A DNA stretch of 26,959 nucleotides from CAYVUV01 sp964455095 (lineage in GTDB: Bacteria > Desulfobacterota > Binatia > HRBIN30 > CADEER01). Under the pieces are notes generated by a model that saw nothing but the letters and a program-made list of their open reading frames with translations, was not told the origin of the DNA and did no database searches. Shown one piece after another: positions 1 through 9,051 of the stretch (within the stretch, counting starts at the first letter, position 1; each line of letters begins with the position of its first letter). The translations under genes and the position numbers were made by a program. The stretch spans positions 1-26,959 of the forward strand of contig CAYVUV010000352.1 in the NCBI GenBank assembly GCA_964455095.1, given 5' to 3'.

Positions 1-87
1 GCCCAATGGCGTCTTCGGAGGTTTTCCGGGACGATCAGATCTAGCGATTGTCCCATCGCTTCTGCCGCTGGATGGCCAAAGGTAACC
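1..87. repeat. Left copy of 87-bp exact terminal direct repeat
   Basis: These 87 bases are identical to the last 87 bases of the window (26873-26959). Exact identity up to both ends is what a de Bruijn assembler leaves when a contig closes on itself. Overlapping the two copies restores a continuous PAS-domain reading frame, so the repeat is more likely an assembly overlap than a biological terminal repeat. The closed unit would be 26,872 bp. Confidence 0.95.
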
Positions 88-218
88 TCGGCCCCTGCGT
101 TCCAGAACCGAATCACGCCTTCACGGTCCGCCACGACGATGTCGTCGGGACAGCCCTCAACGAGCGCGCGGTACAGCGTTGCACCCGACTCCACCACCGT
201 CCGGTCCTCTGAGTCCAT
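1..218 (-). CDS. PAS-domain protein, N-terminal part (runs off the left end)
   Basis: This is the 5' part of a gene that starts with ATG at 218 and leaves the window at base 1. Read here it encodes about 72 residues: a short acidic N-terminus, then the start of a PAS fold with a VADREGVIRFWNAGAE segment typical of stand-alone PAS proteins. When the ends are joined through the 87-bp overlap it continues in the same frame into 26632-26959 and gives a 152-residue protein with one PAS domain. PAS domains bind small ligands or cofactors and sense redox state, light or metabolites; the ligand cannot be told here. The gene starts 9 bp after the last stop of the broken ndvB region on the same strand, and the ClC channel gene follows it. 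No output domain is present, so it probably acts through a partner. Confidence 0.85.
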   Translation of the reverse strand, partial: MDSEDRTVVESGATLYRALVEGCPDDIVVADREGVIRFWNAGAEVTFGHPAAEAMGQSLDLIVPENLRRRHW

Positions 219-227
219 GTTCCGACC

Positions 228-949
228 TCACGCGAGCGTGATCGCGTTCCAGCCGTCGTCGAGCGTTACCAGTCGCCGGTCCCCAGCGGTGCGATCGCCG
301 GTCCAGGCGGTCTGCGCGCCACCGAGATCGGCGAAGGCGATGCGGGCGCCGAAGTCGCGATTCCAGGAATTGCGGGCGAACCTCGCGCCGGTGGTGAGGT
401 CGATCTCAGTGATCACGAACGGTGCCGAGGCGCTGCAGGACGACCCATTCGAGATACGCGGTCACCAACAGGCGCCGGACCCGCAGAGAATGATTCGTCA
501 TCGCCAGGCGGGAGATCTTGACCGGATCCTCGGCCCGCACGAACTGCGACAGCTCGAGCGCGATGTCGTGGGCCTCGTACCCGAACCGGGTCCAGTCTTG
601 GCCGTGATGCACGACATACTCGCCGGTGTCTTCGCGGATCGGCACGGGGTTGGACTCCACAGTTCGCCGGAGTCGTCATCGCGGACGTAGAACATCTCGC
701 TCGGCGGATCGGTCACCGGATCGTTCGACCAGGCGGTGAGCAGGTTCATCTGGCTGTTGATGGACCACGTACACCCCGCTCCCGCTTCCGAGACCAGACA
801 CACTAAGCTCGGATTCGCAATCACGTTGATCCACGGGGCCGGCGTCCACTGCCCGGCTCGGAGCACAGTCCGATATTCGCGACCGTCCGCCGCGAAGCCC
901 CCGAGCCCATTGAAGAACTCGAGATCACTGATGGAGACCGAATCGCCGG
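228..949 (-). pseudogene. ndvB: Frameshifted, truncated 3' continuation of the ndvB-like cyclic glucan synthase gene
   Basis: Downstream of the TAG that ends the 2097-residue frame, homology to cyclic glucan synthases continues in other frames. One frame reads LEFFNGLGGFAADGREY and then GQWTPAPWINVIANP, the usual opening of the second GH94-type beta-sandwich. Near 640-660 it moves to a frame reading VPIREDTGEYVVHHGQ and EDPVKISRLAMTN. Near 406-418 it moves again to FVITEIDLTTGARFARNSW and FADLGGAQTAWTGDRT. Recognisable similarity stops near 280 and the frame ends at 228. At least three frame changes in about 700 bp, plus loss of the whole C-terminal (alpha/alpha)6 phosphorylase-type domain, point to a decayed end. 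Clustered sequencing errors could explain the frame changes but not the missing domain. Confidence 0.8.
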
Positions 950-3900
950 CTAGAGTGCCGGAGCCACCGGCATCCGGTGCGGGGCGGTGATCGCCGTCGC
1001 ATCGGGCCGGCGGGCCCGGGCGATCTGAGCGGCCAACGTGCCGTGCCGGCTGGAGAGGACCGCGCGCGCCACGCTCTCCAGCACGTCCCGCTGCCCAGCC
1101 GTCACGCGGGCGGCCCGGAGGATGAACACGTTCCCGCGCGACTCCTGGCCTCCCTGGCGTGGTGTCGCCTGGCTGGTCCGCACGAGGGTTTTGATCAACG
1201 TGTGCAATTCCTGCCAGTCGGAGGGGGCCCGGTCGTTTAGGATCACGAGATCGACGGCAAGGTGCTTCATCCCCCAGTACTCGTGCGCGCGCAGCATTTG
1301 CCGAACGATGCCGATGTCTTCGACCTCATTGATCTCGACCAGCACGACAGGGAGGTCCCCCGAGATCCCGTGGACCGGGAATGCTGCGGGCCCTTCCGCC
1401 TGCCGTACGAGCACGTCAGTAGAGGAACACACGGCGCGAGAGGGGTACAGAATCGAGCCGCCGAGATTCTGGAACAGGTCCGCTTCTTCGGGTCCGATGC
1501 CGAGGTGGCGCAACTGGACCTGGGCCTGGGTCCAGGCCAGTGTGGCAACGCGCTCGAAGGTCGTAACATCGTGATACTTGTCGGCGAGGTCGACGACGCC
1601 GGCTCGTGACGATCCCACGACGGTGGAGAAAGCCACCCGCACCGTCTTGCCCGGGCGGACACGCACACGGCGGCGCAGACTCAAGATCGGGTCGAGCATT
1701 GCGCCCGTCGTGTTGGAGAGCGGCCGCCCGTCCATTTCCGCCTGCGGTACGCGCACGTCGCATCCGCGCCCGAGGAACTGCGCCCGGTCGGTTTCCCATT
1801 CCAGATCGCCGACCGTCTCGCCCTCCACCGCGAGCACGTGGGCGAGCCAGATCGCGGCTTCCTGCGGCGACCGTGGTCGACGCGTGGCGAGCAGCGTGTT
1901 GCGTTCCACGATGCTCTCGGTCTGGACGAACAGGTTGGAGAACGCGGGGTGGGCCGCGTCCACCGCGGCGGGTGCGAGGACAATCTCGGCGTACGACGTC
2001 ACCGCGATCTCGCGCGTGCGCGCCCCGTGATTCGTGATCGACACGCGGCGAACCTCCGCGTCGTCCTCCGACGACACGATCACCTCGAGACGGGTCGCGA
2101 TCGCACCGTCGCGGCGGAGGAACTCCGCACGATCCTCGGAGAACGACACCTCATAGCTCTGCGGTTCTTTCCCGCTCGGCTGGAATCCGGCCGACCAGCG
2201 TTCCCCGCTGGCCACATCGCGCAGGAGGATGTGGGAACCGGTGTCATCCTGCGTGGCGCCTTCACGCCACCGGGTGATCGCCATTTCCTCCCAGCGGCTG
2301 TATCCAGACCCCGCGGCAGTGAGCATCACCGCATAGCGACCGTTGGAAAGCAGTTGCGTCCGTGGCGTCGCCCCGTGGGGTGTGGAGAAGTGACGGGTGT
2401 GGAGCGGCACCAGCTCGCGAACATCGCCCGTCACGGCGCCGGGATCCACCCGCGGCCGGACTACGGCGACATCGCGCGGCGTACGTTCTTGCAGCAGGAG
2501 CTCGCTCGCCCGCACGATAGGCTCGGAGTGGAAGCGGGTGCGCATCGCACCGCCGTGGAGCAGGTTTGCGATGGCGACGATCAACATCCCCTGGTGATGG
2601 GCCATGTACATCCGCACCACCGCATGCAACGTGTCCGGCGGCAGTCGCGAGGGGGTGTAGTCGACCGACTCGTAGAATCCGTAGCGCCCGGCTGCACCGG
2701 CATCGGTGAGCGCCTGGAAGTTGCGTACGGCCGCCAATGGCTCGACCATGGCCGCCAGCCCCGTGGCGTACGGCGCGATCACGACGTCATCAGCGAGGCC
2801 GCGGCGGAGCCCAAGCCCGGGCACGCCGAAATCCGAGTACTGGAAGGTCATTTTCAGATCGCGGGCATAGTAGCCCGATTCCGACAGGCCCCATGGGACT
2901 CTGCGCTCCGCGCCGTAGTCGATCTGGCGCTGGACGACGAGGCGACAGGTCTGCTCCAGGAGGCTGCCGACGAGCGGCCGCATGATCAGTCGCGGCATCA
3001 GGTACTCAAACATCGACCCCGACCACGACAACAAGACGGCATCGTTGCCCACCGGGGTCAAGGGACGTCCCAGCCGGAACCAATGCTTGACCGGTACGTC
3101 TCCCTTGGCGATGGCGATAAAGCTCAACAGCCGCGCTTCGGAGGCGAGGAGATCGTACCGCCCCGGGTCGAGGCTCCTATCGGTCATCCGGTACCCGATC
3201 GCGAAGAGCATCCGGGTCGGGTCGAACAGGAAGCCGAATTCCATCGCCGTGACCATCGCACGGGCGTCATCCGCGATCTGGGTGAGCCGCTGCACCAGGG
3301 TGGCGGCCGCTGCCGCGGAACGTTCCAGGCTTTTTTCAAGCGCGTCGATCACCCGCAGGCCGGTGGGGCCGGCGCCGGCGCTCACCATCACGGCACGCCG
3401 GGTCGCCAGGTCGTGCAGCGCCGCCTCGCACCCTCGTGGCAGCTCCGCCAAGGACATCGTCGTCAGGCGCACCATCGTCGGCGCGGCTGCCTCGTCGGCG
3501 CGCAGGCGGGCCCATGGCATCAGCGTATCGAAGTCGCGCGCGTGCGTCGCCACCGCGGCGCGCAACGCCTCCGCGCTCGCCAACACCGCCCGCCGCGTCT
3601 CCGTTCCGACGACTCCCACATCGCCGGCGCAATTGGCCGCCGAGTGCACGGCGGATTCCAGCTCCGCCAACCTCCCGGCCCAGTCGGCCGGCGAGGTTGG
3701 CTGCTGCGCGACCACCGCCATCACGACGTCCAGCGCTTCATCCAGTCGCCGCCGCTTGGTGCTGCCGGTGCTTCGATTTTCATCCGCCGCGTGCGCAGCC
3801 TCCCGCAGGAGCAACGCGGCATCCTCGATACCCGCGAGCCCCATCAGCGTCGGAACGGCCTGATCGATGATCTCCCGGCAGGCGTTGCCAAGGGTGAGCA

Positions 3901-6900
3901 GCGCGCCGGCCATGTTCCCGCTATCGACCGAGGACACGTACCTCGGCTCCAGCGGTTGGCCGTCGCGGGTATCGTACCAGTTGTACAGATGACCGCGATG
4001 GTGTTCGAGTCCCTTCATCGTCCGGAGCGTGGCCTCAAGTCGGTCGACCAGATCGAGGGTGCCCACCCAGCCGAAGTCGCGGGCGGATACTGCCGAGAGC
4101 AGATAGAGTCCGATGTTAGTCGGCGAAGTGCGCTGGGCGACAACGGGTTGCGGCGTCTCCTGGAAATTATCCGGCGGCAACCCGTTGCTCTCGGCGGCCA
4201 CAAACGTCGTGAAGTACCTCCACGTGCGCCGCGCGACCAGACGGAGGATACGCACATCGCCCGGAGGGAGCGCTATCGGGCGGGCCGCGATGCCGGGGAG
4301 ACTGACCCAGCGCGCGATCGCGGGCGACAGGGCCCAAAGTGCGAACAACGGCCACGCGAGGCGCCACGCCCCTGAGGATCCCCATTCCATGACCACGGCA
4401 CCGGCCATCGCGAGAAGGAGGCCCCCCGCCATGCGCCGATAAAACCCATGCAACGTCAACGGGACCTCGGACGCCGCGTGTGCCATCGTCTGCCATTCCA
4501 GCATCCGGCGGTGGGTTAGGTAGAGGCGCCCGAGGGTCCGGGCGATGGCGTCGGTCATCAGGCACGCCTGGTGGGCCATAATGGTGAGGGTGAAGCCCGT
4601 TTGTGCCACCGCCGACCGGAAGTCGCGCGCCACCGCTCGAAAATGACGGCGCTTGGACACGCCGGGCGCACGCGACACGATGCCGGCGAACACCGGGAGG
4701 AGGAGAGGGAGCGCGACGACCGCGAGCACGAACGCCGTCCACAGCGCGGCCGACGACCCGGGCCAAGCCCATCCCGTGACCAGCGTCAGGAATGCAGCCG
4801 GCATCGACACGGTGCGCCGGAGGTTGTCGATCATCTTCCAACGCCCGATTGGCGAGAGATGCTCGCTCAGGATCCAGGGTAGAAGCTGCCAGTCGCCGCG
4901 CGCCCAACGGTGCTGGCGGGCGGTGAACGTCAGGTAGTTTTTAGGTGCCGCCTCGAAGAACTCGATGTCGGTCACGAGGCCGGCACGCGCGAAAATACCT
5001 TCGAACAGGTCGTGGCTCAGCATCACATTCTCGGGCACGCGCCCCGCGAGCGCCGCTTCGAACGCGTCGATGTCGTAGATCCCCTTGCCGGTGTACGATC
5101 CTTCCCCGAACAGGTCCTGATACACGTCCGACACCGCTGCGGCGTAGGGATCGATCCCCGGCGCCACCGACGACAGCCGCTGGAAAATGGAGCCGGCCCA
5201 CCCGGGAAGCGGCGGCGTCACCCGCGGCTGCAGCACGGCGTATCCCTCGACGACCCGCTGGCTGGCGGGATCGAACCGCGGCCGGTTGAGCGGATGCGCC
5301 ATCGTGCTAACCAAGCGCTTGACCGCGCCGATCGGGAGACGCGTGTCAGCGTCGAGGGTGACGACGTAGCGGACGCCACTCGGCACGATCGCAGCCGTAC
5401 CCGCCGTCCCGAGGAAGGTCGTATCGGTCGCGCCTCGCAGGAGGCGGTTCAGCTCGTGCAGCTTGCCGCGCTTGCGCTCCCATCCCATCCAGACCCCTTC
5501 ACTCTCGTTCCAGAGCCGGCGGCGGTGGTAGACAAAGAACCGATCCCCGCCGCCAAGTGCGGGTCCGTAGTGCGCGTTCAGCCGCGCGATGCCGTCGCGG
5601 GCGGCGGCGAGGATCGCCTGATCGCCCGGGGCGTGTTCCGTGGGTGCGTCGGACCAGTCGGATACCAAAGCGAAGCGGAGGTCGCCATCGGCGTTGGCGA
5701 GATAGTGCACCTCCAACCGCTCGACCAGTTCTTCGACGCCGGCGAGCTCGGTAAGCAGCGTCGGCACCGCCACCATCGTCCGAAACTCCGCCGGCACCCC
5801 GCCGAGCCATTCGAACCGGGGAAGCAGGCCGGGCGTGGAGACCGTGGTGACGCCGCGATTGAGCAGCGCGACCGCAAGATCCGAGGCGGGAACGAGAGCA
5901 AACAGTCCCAAAATGATGAGCCCCGCCATCGACATTCCACTGAGCCCGGCCGCGACCAGTGGCACCGCAAGGACTAGGGCCGTGAACAGCAGGAGCGTGC
6001 CCACATACCCCGGCGTCGCCGCATCGATGCACGCACGCCGCATCCGGAGCCCCAATCGTGGGTGGAAACCGACTGCGCGCTCGAAGTCCCGGCGACCGCC
6101 GCCGACCAGATAGAAACCGGGATCGGCCCGTCGCGCATCCTGCTCCCCGTCCTCACCCGGCGGCGTCGCCCGGCTGCGCGTCGCCTGCGCACAGGCCTCC
6201 CGGGTGATATCGAGTTCCGATCGCTGCGCTCCGCGCGCGAGGTCTTCGATGGCATGGCGATACCTGTCTCGACTGACGAAGTCCATCGCCGCGAAATCGC
6301 TGCCGGCGCGGAGCACGTCGTCCACCAGGCTCACGCTCTCGAAGAACGTCGTCCAGTCGAGCGCGGACATGAGCCGCATGCTCGTGATGACGTTGCGCAC
6401 CGTCACGGTCGTTGCCGCCTGCCGCTGGTGCTCGACAAGCGTAATTTCCTCGGGCGTCGTCCCCTGTGCCGCGAGGCGCTGGCGGAGCCACGCCAGCGCC
6501 GGCGTGACCGCCGGATCCTGACCGCGCAACCGCTGGACCAGCTCCACCGCGAAGGCCGTGACTAATCGCGAGCTCGCATCCCGCGCCAACATCGCGGAAA
6601 GCGCTTCCACTCCCCGACCGCCCCGCGCGAGAAGATCGTCGGCGAGCGCGTCCGCCGCCTGTTGCGCCACGCGCCTGCGGACTATCATGTCCGCCATTCG
6701 CCGCAGGTTCTCCACCAGGACCACGCGCAGCGTGATCGGAACGGCCCAGAGCTCGCCGATCGTCAGCGGCTGCACGCGCTGGTACGCGCGCACGAAGAGA
6801 CGGAGCATTTCGGGATCGACCCCGCTGTCCGTGTGCGCGACGAAAGCCCATGCGATGCCATACACGCGCGGGTATCCGGCGAGGGGGCCGTACGCGAGCT

Positions 6901-7243
6901 TCGGAAGCTCGCGATAGAAACCGACGGGCAAGTCGTTGCGGATCTCGCGCAGCTGCTCGTCCACCACGAAGAAATTGTCGACAAGCCATTCCGCCGCGGG
7001 CGTAATCCAGCGCTTCTCCTGGATCGCCCCGGCGATGGCGCGGTTCGCGTCGCGCAGAACGCGGTCGTTGGCCTCCACCCGCGAGAGTAGTGGATGCCCA
7101 TGCTTCGACCCGCCCGTGACGCGCTGTGCGATCGCGAGACTCCCCGCGTGCTGCTCGAGGCGCTCGATGCCGAAGAGCTCTGCGCGGATCGGCTCCTCGA
7201 TCGGTTCCTGCCGCGACGGACGCTGCGAAAGCATGATGCGCAC
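950..7243 (-). CDS. ndvB: Cyclic beta-1,2-glucan synthase (NdvB/ChvB-like), C-terminally shortened
   Basis: This 2097-residue membrane protein resembles the enzymes that build cyclic beta-1,2-glucans from UDP-glucose for the periplasm. In order: an N-terminal helical region opening with IRAELFGIERLEQHA; membrane helices near residues 414-465; a GT84 glycosyltransferase domain with the nucleotide-sugar motif TLDADTRLP near 629 and RQHRWARGDW near 779; more membrane helices; a PF10091 glucoamylase-like middle domain from about 1044 to 1555 (NWYDTRDGQPLEPRYVSSVD, ending MYMAHHQGML), the region linked to cyclisation in recent work; and a first GH94-type beta-sandwich at about 1600-1900. Family members are usually near 2800 residues. 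This frame stops before the second sandwich and the phosphorylase-type domain that controls chain length. ATG at 7243 is used; ATG at 7234 is an alternative. It begins 3 bp after the preceding ORF and is probably co-transcribed with it. Confidence 0.9.
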   Translation of the reverse strand: MRIMLSQRPSRQEPIEEPIRAELFGIERLEQHAGSLAIAQRVTGGSKHGHPLLSRVEANDRVLRDANRAIAGAIQEKRWITPAAEWLVDNFFVVDEQLREIRNDLPVGFYRELPKLAYGPLAGYPRVYGIAWAFVAHTDSGVDPEMLRLFVRAYQRVQPLTIGELWAVPITLRVVLVENLRRMADMIVRRRVAQQAADALADDLLARGGRGVEALSAMLARDASSRLVTAFAVELVQRLRGQDPAVTPALAWLRQRLAAQGTTPEEITLVEHQRQAATTVTVRNVITSMRLMSALDWTTFFESVSLVDDVLRAGSDFAAMDFVSRDRYRHAIEDLARGAQRSELDITREACAQATRSRATPPGEDGEQDARRADPGFYLVGGGRRDFERAVGFHPRLGLRMRRACIDAATPGYVGTLLLFTALVLAVPLVAAGLSGMSMAGLIILGLFALVPASDLAVALLNRGVTTVSTPGLLPRFEWLGGVPAEFRTMVAVPTLLTELAGVEELVERLEVHYLANADGDLRFALVSDWSDAPTEHAPGDQAILAAARDGIARLNAHYGPALGGGDRFFVYHRRRLWNESEGVWMGWERKRGKLHELNRLLRGATDTTFLGTAGTAAIVPSGVRYVVTLDADTRLPIGAVKRLVSTMAHPLNRPRFDPASQRVVEGYAVLQPRVTPPLPGWAGSIFQRLSSVAPGIDPYAAAVSDVYQDLFGEGSYTGKGIYDIDAFEAALAGRVPENVMLSHDLFEGIFARAGLVTDIEFFEAAPKNYLTFTARQHRWARGDWQLLPWILSEHLSPIGRWKMIDNLRRTVSMPAAFLTLVTGWAWPGSSAALWTAFVLAVVALPLLLPVFAGIVSRAPGVSKRRHFRAVARDFRSAVAQTGFTLTIMAHQACLMTDAIARTLGRLYLTHRRMLEWQTMAHAASEVPLTLHGFYRRMAGGLLLAMAGAVVMEWGSSGAWRLAWPLFALWALSPAIARWVSLPGIAARPIALPPGDVRILRLVARRTWRYFTTFVAAESNGLPPDNFQETPQPVVAQRTSPTNIGLYLLSAVSARDFGWVGTLDLVDRLEATLRTMKGLEHHRGHLYNWYDTRDGQPLEPRYVSSVDSGNMAGALLTLGNACREIIDQAVPTLMGLAGIEDAALLLREAAHAADENRSTGSTKRRRLDEALDVVMAVVAQQPTSPADWAGRLAELESAVHSAANCAGDVGVVGTETRRAVLASAEALRAAVATHARDFDTLMPWARLRADEAAAPTMVRLTTMSLAELPRGCEAALHDLATRRAVMVSAGAGPTGLRVIDALEKSLERSAAAAATLVQRLTQIADDARAMVTAMEFGFLFDPTRMLFAIGYRMTDRSLDPGRYDLLASEARLLSFIAIAKGDVPVKHWFRLGRPLTPVGNDAVLLSWSGSMFEYLMPRLIMRPLVGSLLEQTCRLVVQRQIDYGAERRVPWGLSESGYYARDLKMTFQYSDFGVPGLGLRRGLADDVVIAPYATGLAAMVEPLAAVRNFQALTDAGAAGRYGFYESVDYTPSRLPPDTLHAVVRMYMAHHQGMLIVAIANLLHGGAMRTRFHSEPIVRASELLLQERTPRDVAVVRPRVDPGAVTGDVRELVPLHTRHFSTPHGATPRTQLLSNGRYAVMLTAAGSGYSRWEEMAITRWREGATQDDTGSHILLRDVASGERWSAGFQPSGKEPQSYEVSFSEDRAEFLRRDGAIATRLEVIVSSEDDAEVRRVSITNHGARTREIAVTSYAEIVLAPAAVDAAHPAFSNLFVQTESIVERNTLLATRRPRSPQEAAIWLAHVLAVEGETVGDLEWETDRAQFLGRGCDVRVPQAEMDGRPLSNTTGAMLDPILSLRRRVRVRPGKTVRVAFSTVVGSSRAGVVDLADKYHDVTTFERVATLAWTQAQVQLRHLGIGPEEADLFQNLGGSILYPSRAVCSSTDVLVRQAEGPAAFPVHGISGDLPVVLVEINEVEDIGIVRQMLRAHEYWGMKHLAVDLVILNDRAPSDWQELHTLIKTLVRTSQATPRQGGQESRGNVFILRAARVTAGQRDVLESVARAVLSSRHGTLAAQIARARRPDATAITAPHRMPVAPAL

Positions 7244-7246
7244 CGC

Positions 7247-7564
7247 TCAGTTCCGCCCACCGGCGCGCAACACGCGCCGAATGATCGCTTGCGCCTCTTC
7301 CTGGATGCCGCTCAGGTGGTCGCGCCCCTTGAAACTCTCGGTGTACAGCTTGTGGACGTCCTCGGTGCCGGTGAGCCCCAGCGCGACCGCCGCGATACTC
7401 GCGGGCCAGCCCGGGCAGGTCTTGTCACGCACCAACCCGTTGGCGTCATTGGTCTCCTGCAGGAAGTAGTCGAACACGCCCCGCCGGATCGCGTCGAGCA
7501 TCTCCGACTCTGTCTGGGCGGCACGGACTCGGTCGTTCATGTGTGCGTTACGCGGCGGAATCAT
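7247..7564 (-). CDS. Short ORF with a glucoamylase-like N-terminal segment, possibly truncated
   Basis: The 105-residue product contains RGVFDYFLQETNDANGLVRD followed by PASIAAVALGLT. This matches the start of PF10091 glucoamylase-like proteins, where FxYFxExxxxxxGLVRDR leads to an ASIAAxGFGLxA segment. Such proteins are normally 400 residues or more. Here the similarity ends after about 70 residues and an unrecognised tail (LYTESFKGRDHLSGIQEEAQ) finishes the frame. It could be a remnant of a full glucoamylase gene fused to other sequence after a deletion, or a small accessory protein. It lies directly upstream of the glucan synthase gene, 3 bp away on the same strand. The ATG at 7540 (MNDRVRAA) is a possible alternative start. 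No signal peptide is seen. Confidence 0.6.
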   Translation of the reverse strand: MIPPRNAHMNDRVRAAQTESEMLDAIRRGVFDYFLQETNDANGLVRDKTCPGWPASIAAVALGLTGTEDVHKLYTESFKGRDHLSGIQEEAQAIIRRVLRAGGRN

Positions 7565-8143
7565 CGTTCACCTGAGAGTGAGGCCTCGCTTGCTCCCGCG
7601 CAGACCTCACGCCTCTGATTGGACTTGGCCGGTCACTTCCTGTCATCCAAATCGCCAACGCGCGACTGTCTCGGCGACGCTCAGGTTCAGATGTCCGGCG
7701 CCCGCCGCTGCAAGGTGGCGGCGTGCTTCGTCTCCGCCAGCGGGTGCCAGCCTGATGCCTACGAAAGGATTGAATGTCCCCGGCTATTCTCACCTCTTGG
7801 GACCACTCACGCATCTCAGCTCAATAGAGTCTCCCGGCGCGAAAGGGTTCCCAATACTGCTTGGCAACCCTTGTCGCGCGCCCGACTACAGGCTGGGAAC
7901 AAACCCACCCTTGTGGGGTCGATGGATGTGGGCCGCGATCAGATCGCGATGCCCGCCGCTGCCACGAGCGCCACGCGACGATTGCGACCTGAAATGTCTT
8001 TCCTTGCGCCCGAAAGCGACGTGCCCTGCAGAGCCGCCGCGATCCGGCGGCCAAGATGCAGGATGGCTGTAACCGCAGTGAGCCGGCGCGGCGCACGACG
8101 ATGCTGGTCCATGCTATGAGGGATCATCTGCCGGAGGTCATCA
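7565..8143. other. 579-bp non-coding gap between divergent gene arms
   Basis: No convincing gene is seen on either strand. The open frames here have no recognisable motif and unnatural composition (rich in Arg, Cys and Ser). The gap lies between the leftward glucan-synthase arm and the rightward DUF2945 arm, so it should hold the promoters of both. Small inverted repeats are visible, for example CCCAC/GTGGG near 7905-7919 and CGCGATC/GATCGCG near 7933-7950. I could not identify a convincing -35/-10 pair, an iteron array or a DnaA-box cluster by eye. Confidence 0.6.
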
Positions 8144-8362
8144 ATGGCGACGAAGCCGTTCAAGCGCGGTGACCACGTCTCGTGGGATTCGGAAGCCGGT
8201 CGCGTGCGCGGCAGAATCACGCGCGTCGTCACGTCACCGATGAAGTTCAAGAGCTACACGGTCCACGCGAGCAGAGACGAGCCGCAGTACGAGATCAAGA
8301 GCGAGACGACGGACCACATCGCGATGCACAAAGGATCGGCCCTCACGAAGCTCCGGAAATGA
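8144..8362 (+). CDS. DUF2945 (HVA1-type TUDOR-like) small protein
   Basis: The 72-residue basic protein begins MATKPFKRGDHVSWDSEAGR and contains VRGRITRVV, a YTVHASRDEPQYEIKSE strand pair and a C-terminal IAMHKGSALTKL. These are the hallmarks of the DUF2945 or hypervirulence-associated TUDOR-like family. Its biochemical role is unknown; the fold is a small SH3-like barrel. GGAGG at 8126-8130 precedes the ATG at a normal distance. Its stop codon overlaps the start of the DUF488 gene (ATGA at 8359-8362), so the two are translationally coupled. DUF2945 genes are often found among general-stress or accessory genes, which fits this setting. Confidence 0.9.
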   Translation: MATKPFKRGDHVSWDSEAGRVRGRITRVVTSPMKFKSYTVHASRDEPQYEIKSETTDHIAMHKGSALTKLRK

Positions 8363-8934
8363 ATCGCCAGGCTGCCGATACCATCTTCACCGTCGGCCAC
8401 TCCACGCGGGCCCTCTTCGGATTCGTGGCGCTCCTGCGGCAGGTTGAGGTCACCCTGCTCGTGGACGTGCGCTCGATCCCGCGCTCGCGGACGACGCCGC
8501 AGTTCAACGGGGACACGCTGCCGGACTCCCTCGCCGCCGATGGGATCGGCTACCGGCATTTGCGCGCGCTCGGCGGCCGACGTCATCATCGCAAAGGCGC
8601 ACCCCCGTCGCGCAATATGCACTGGCGCGTCGCGGCGTTCCGAGATTACGCCGACTACGCGGAGACCGACGAATTCCGCGCTGGTCTGAACGCGTTGCGC
8701 GCGCTCGCACGCGATGATCGGTGCGCGATCATGTGCGCCGAAGCGGTGTGGTGGCGCTGTCATCGCCGGATCATCACCGATTACCTATTGGCGGATGGGA
8801 CGCGCGTCGAGCACATCATGGGTCTTGGTCAAGTCGTTCCGGCGGTGCTGACGCCCGGAGCGCGCGTCATGGCCGACGGGACGCTGTGCTATCCCGCGCC
8901 GGAGAACGCCCAGCCTAGCACGAGCGGCGATTGA
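8359..8934 (+). CDS. DUF488 family protein
   Basis: The 191-residue protein carries the family signatures: TIFTVGHSTRALFGFVALL at the N-terminus, LLVDVRSIPRSRTTPQFN, GIGYRHLRALGGRR, and a Cys-rich segment CAIMCAEAVWWRCHRRIITD. DUF488 proteins are widespread and of unknown biochemical function; the conserved Cys and His residues in the last motif suggest metal binding or redox chemistry, but that is inference. The ATG at 8359 is chosen because it overlaps the preceding stop and begins the conserved block. The upstream extension of the same frame lies inside the DUF2945 gene in another frame and is not coding. Confidence 0.9.
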   Translation: MNRQAADTIFTVGHSTRALFGFVALLRQVEVTLLVDVRSIPRSRTTPQFNGDTLPDSLAADGIGYRHLRALGGRRHHRKGAPPSRNMHWRVAAFRDYADYAETDEFRAGLNALRALARDDRCAIMCAEAVWWRCHRRIITDYLLADGTRVEHIMGLGQVVPAVLTPGARVMADGTLCYPAPENAQPSTSGD

Positions 8935-9051
8935 GCAATGTCGCGAGCACCGCGACATCGCTGATGTGCATTTCAGCGCGCCTCATCATGGATCGCGTGA
9001 ATGAGCGCGTACCAAACCGGAGTGGCGCGCATAGTCGACTGCTTCACCAAT

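Noticed and set aside
1..87. Terminal repeat of a linear phage or transposon ends
   Set aside because: There is no phage or transposase gene, the repeat lies inside a PAS gene, and joining the ends restores the gene exactly.
139..690. 183-residue plus-strand frame at the left end
   Set aside because: It lies opposite the PAS start and the ndvB remnants, which are supported by clear similarity on the minus strand.
1838..4375. 845-residue open frame on the plus strand opposite ndvB
   Set aside because: It is the antisense shadow of a well-supported gene in GC-rich DNA; the product is rich in Arg, His and Gly with no recognisable domain.
7619..8119. 166-residue plus-strand frame in the divergent gap
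   Set aside because: Cys/Arg/Ser-rich composition, no ribosome binding site and no motif; treated as non-coding.
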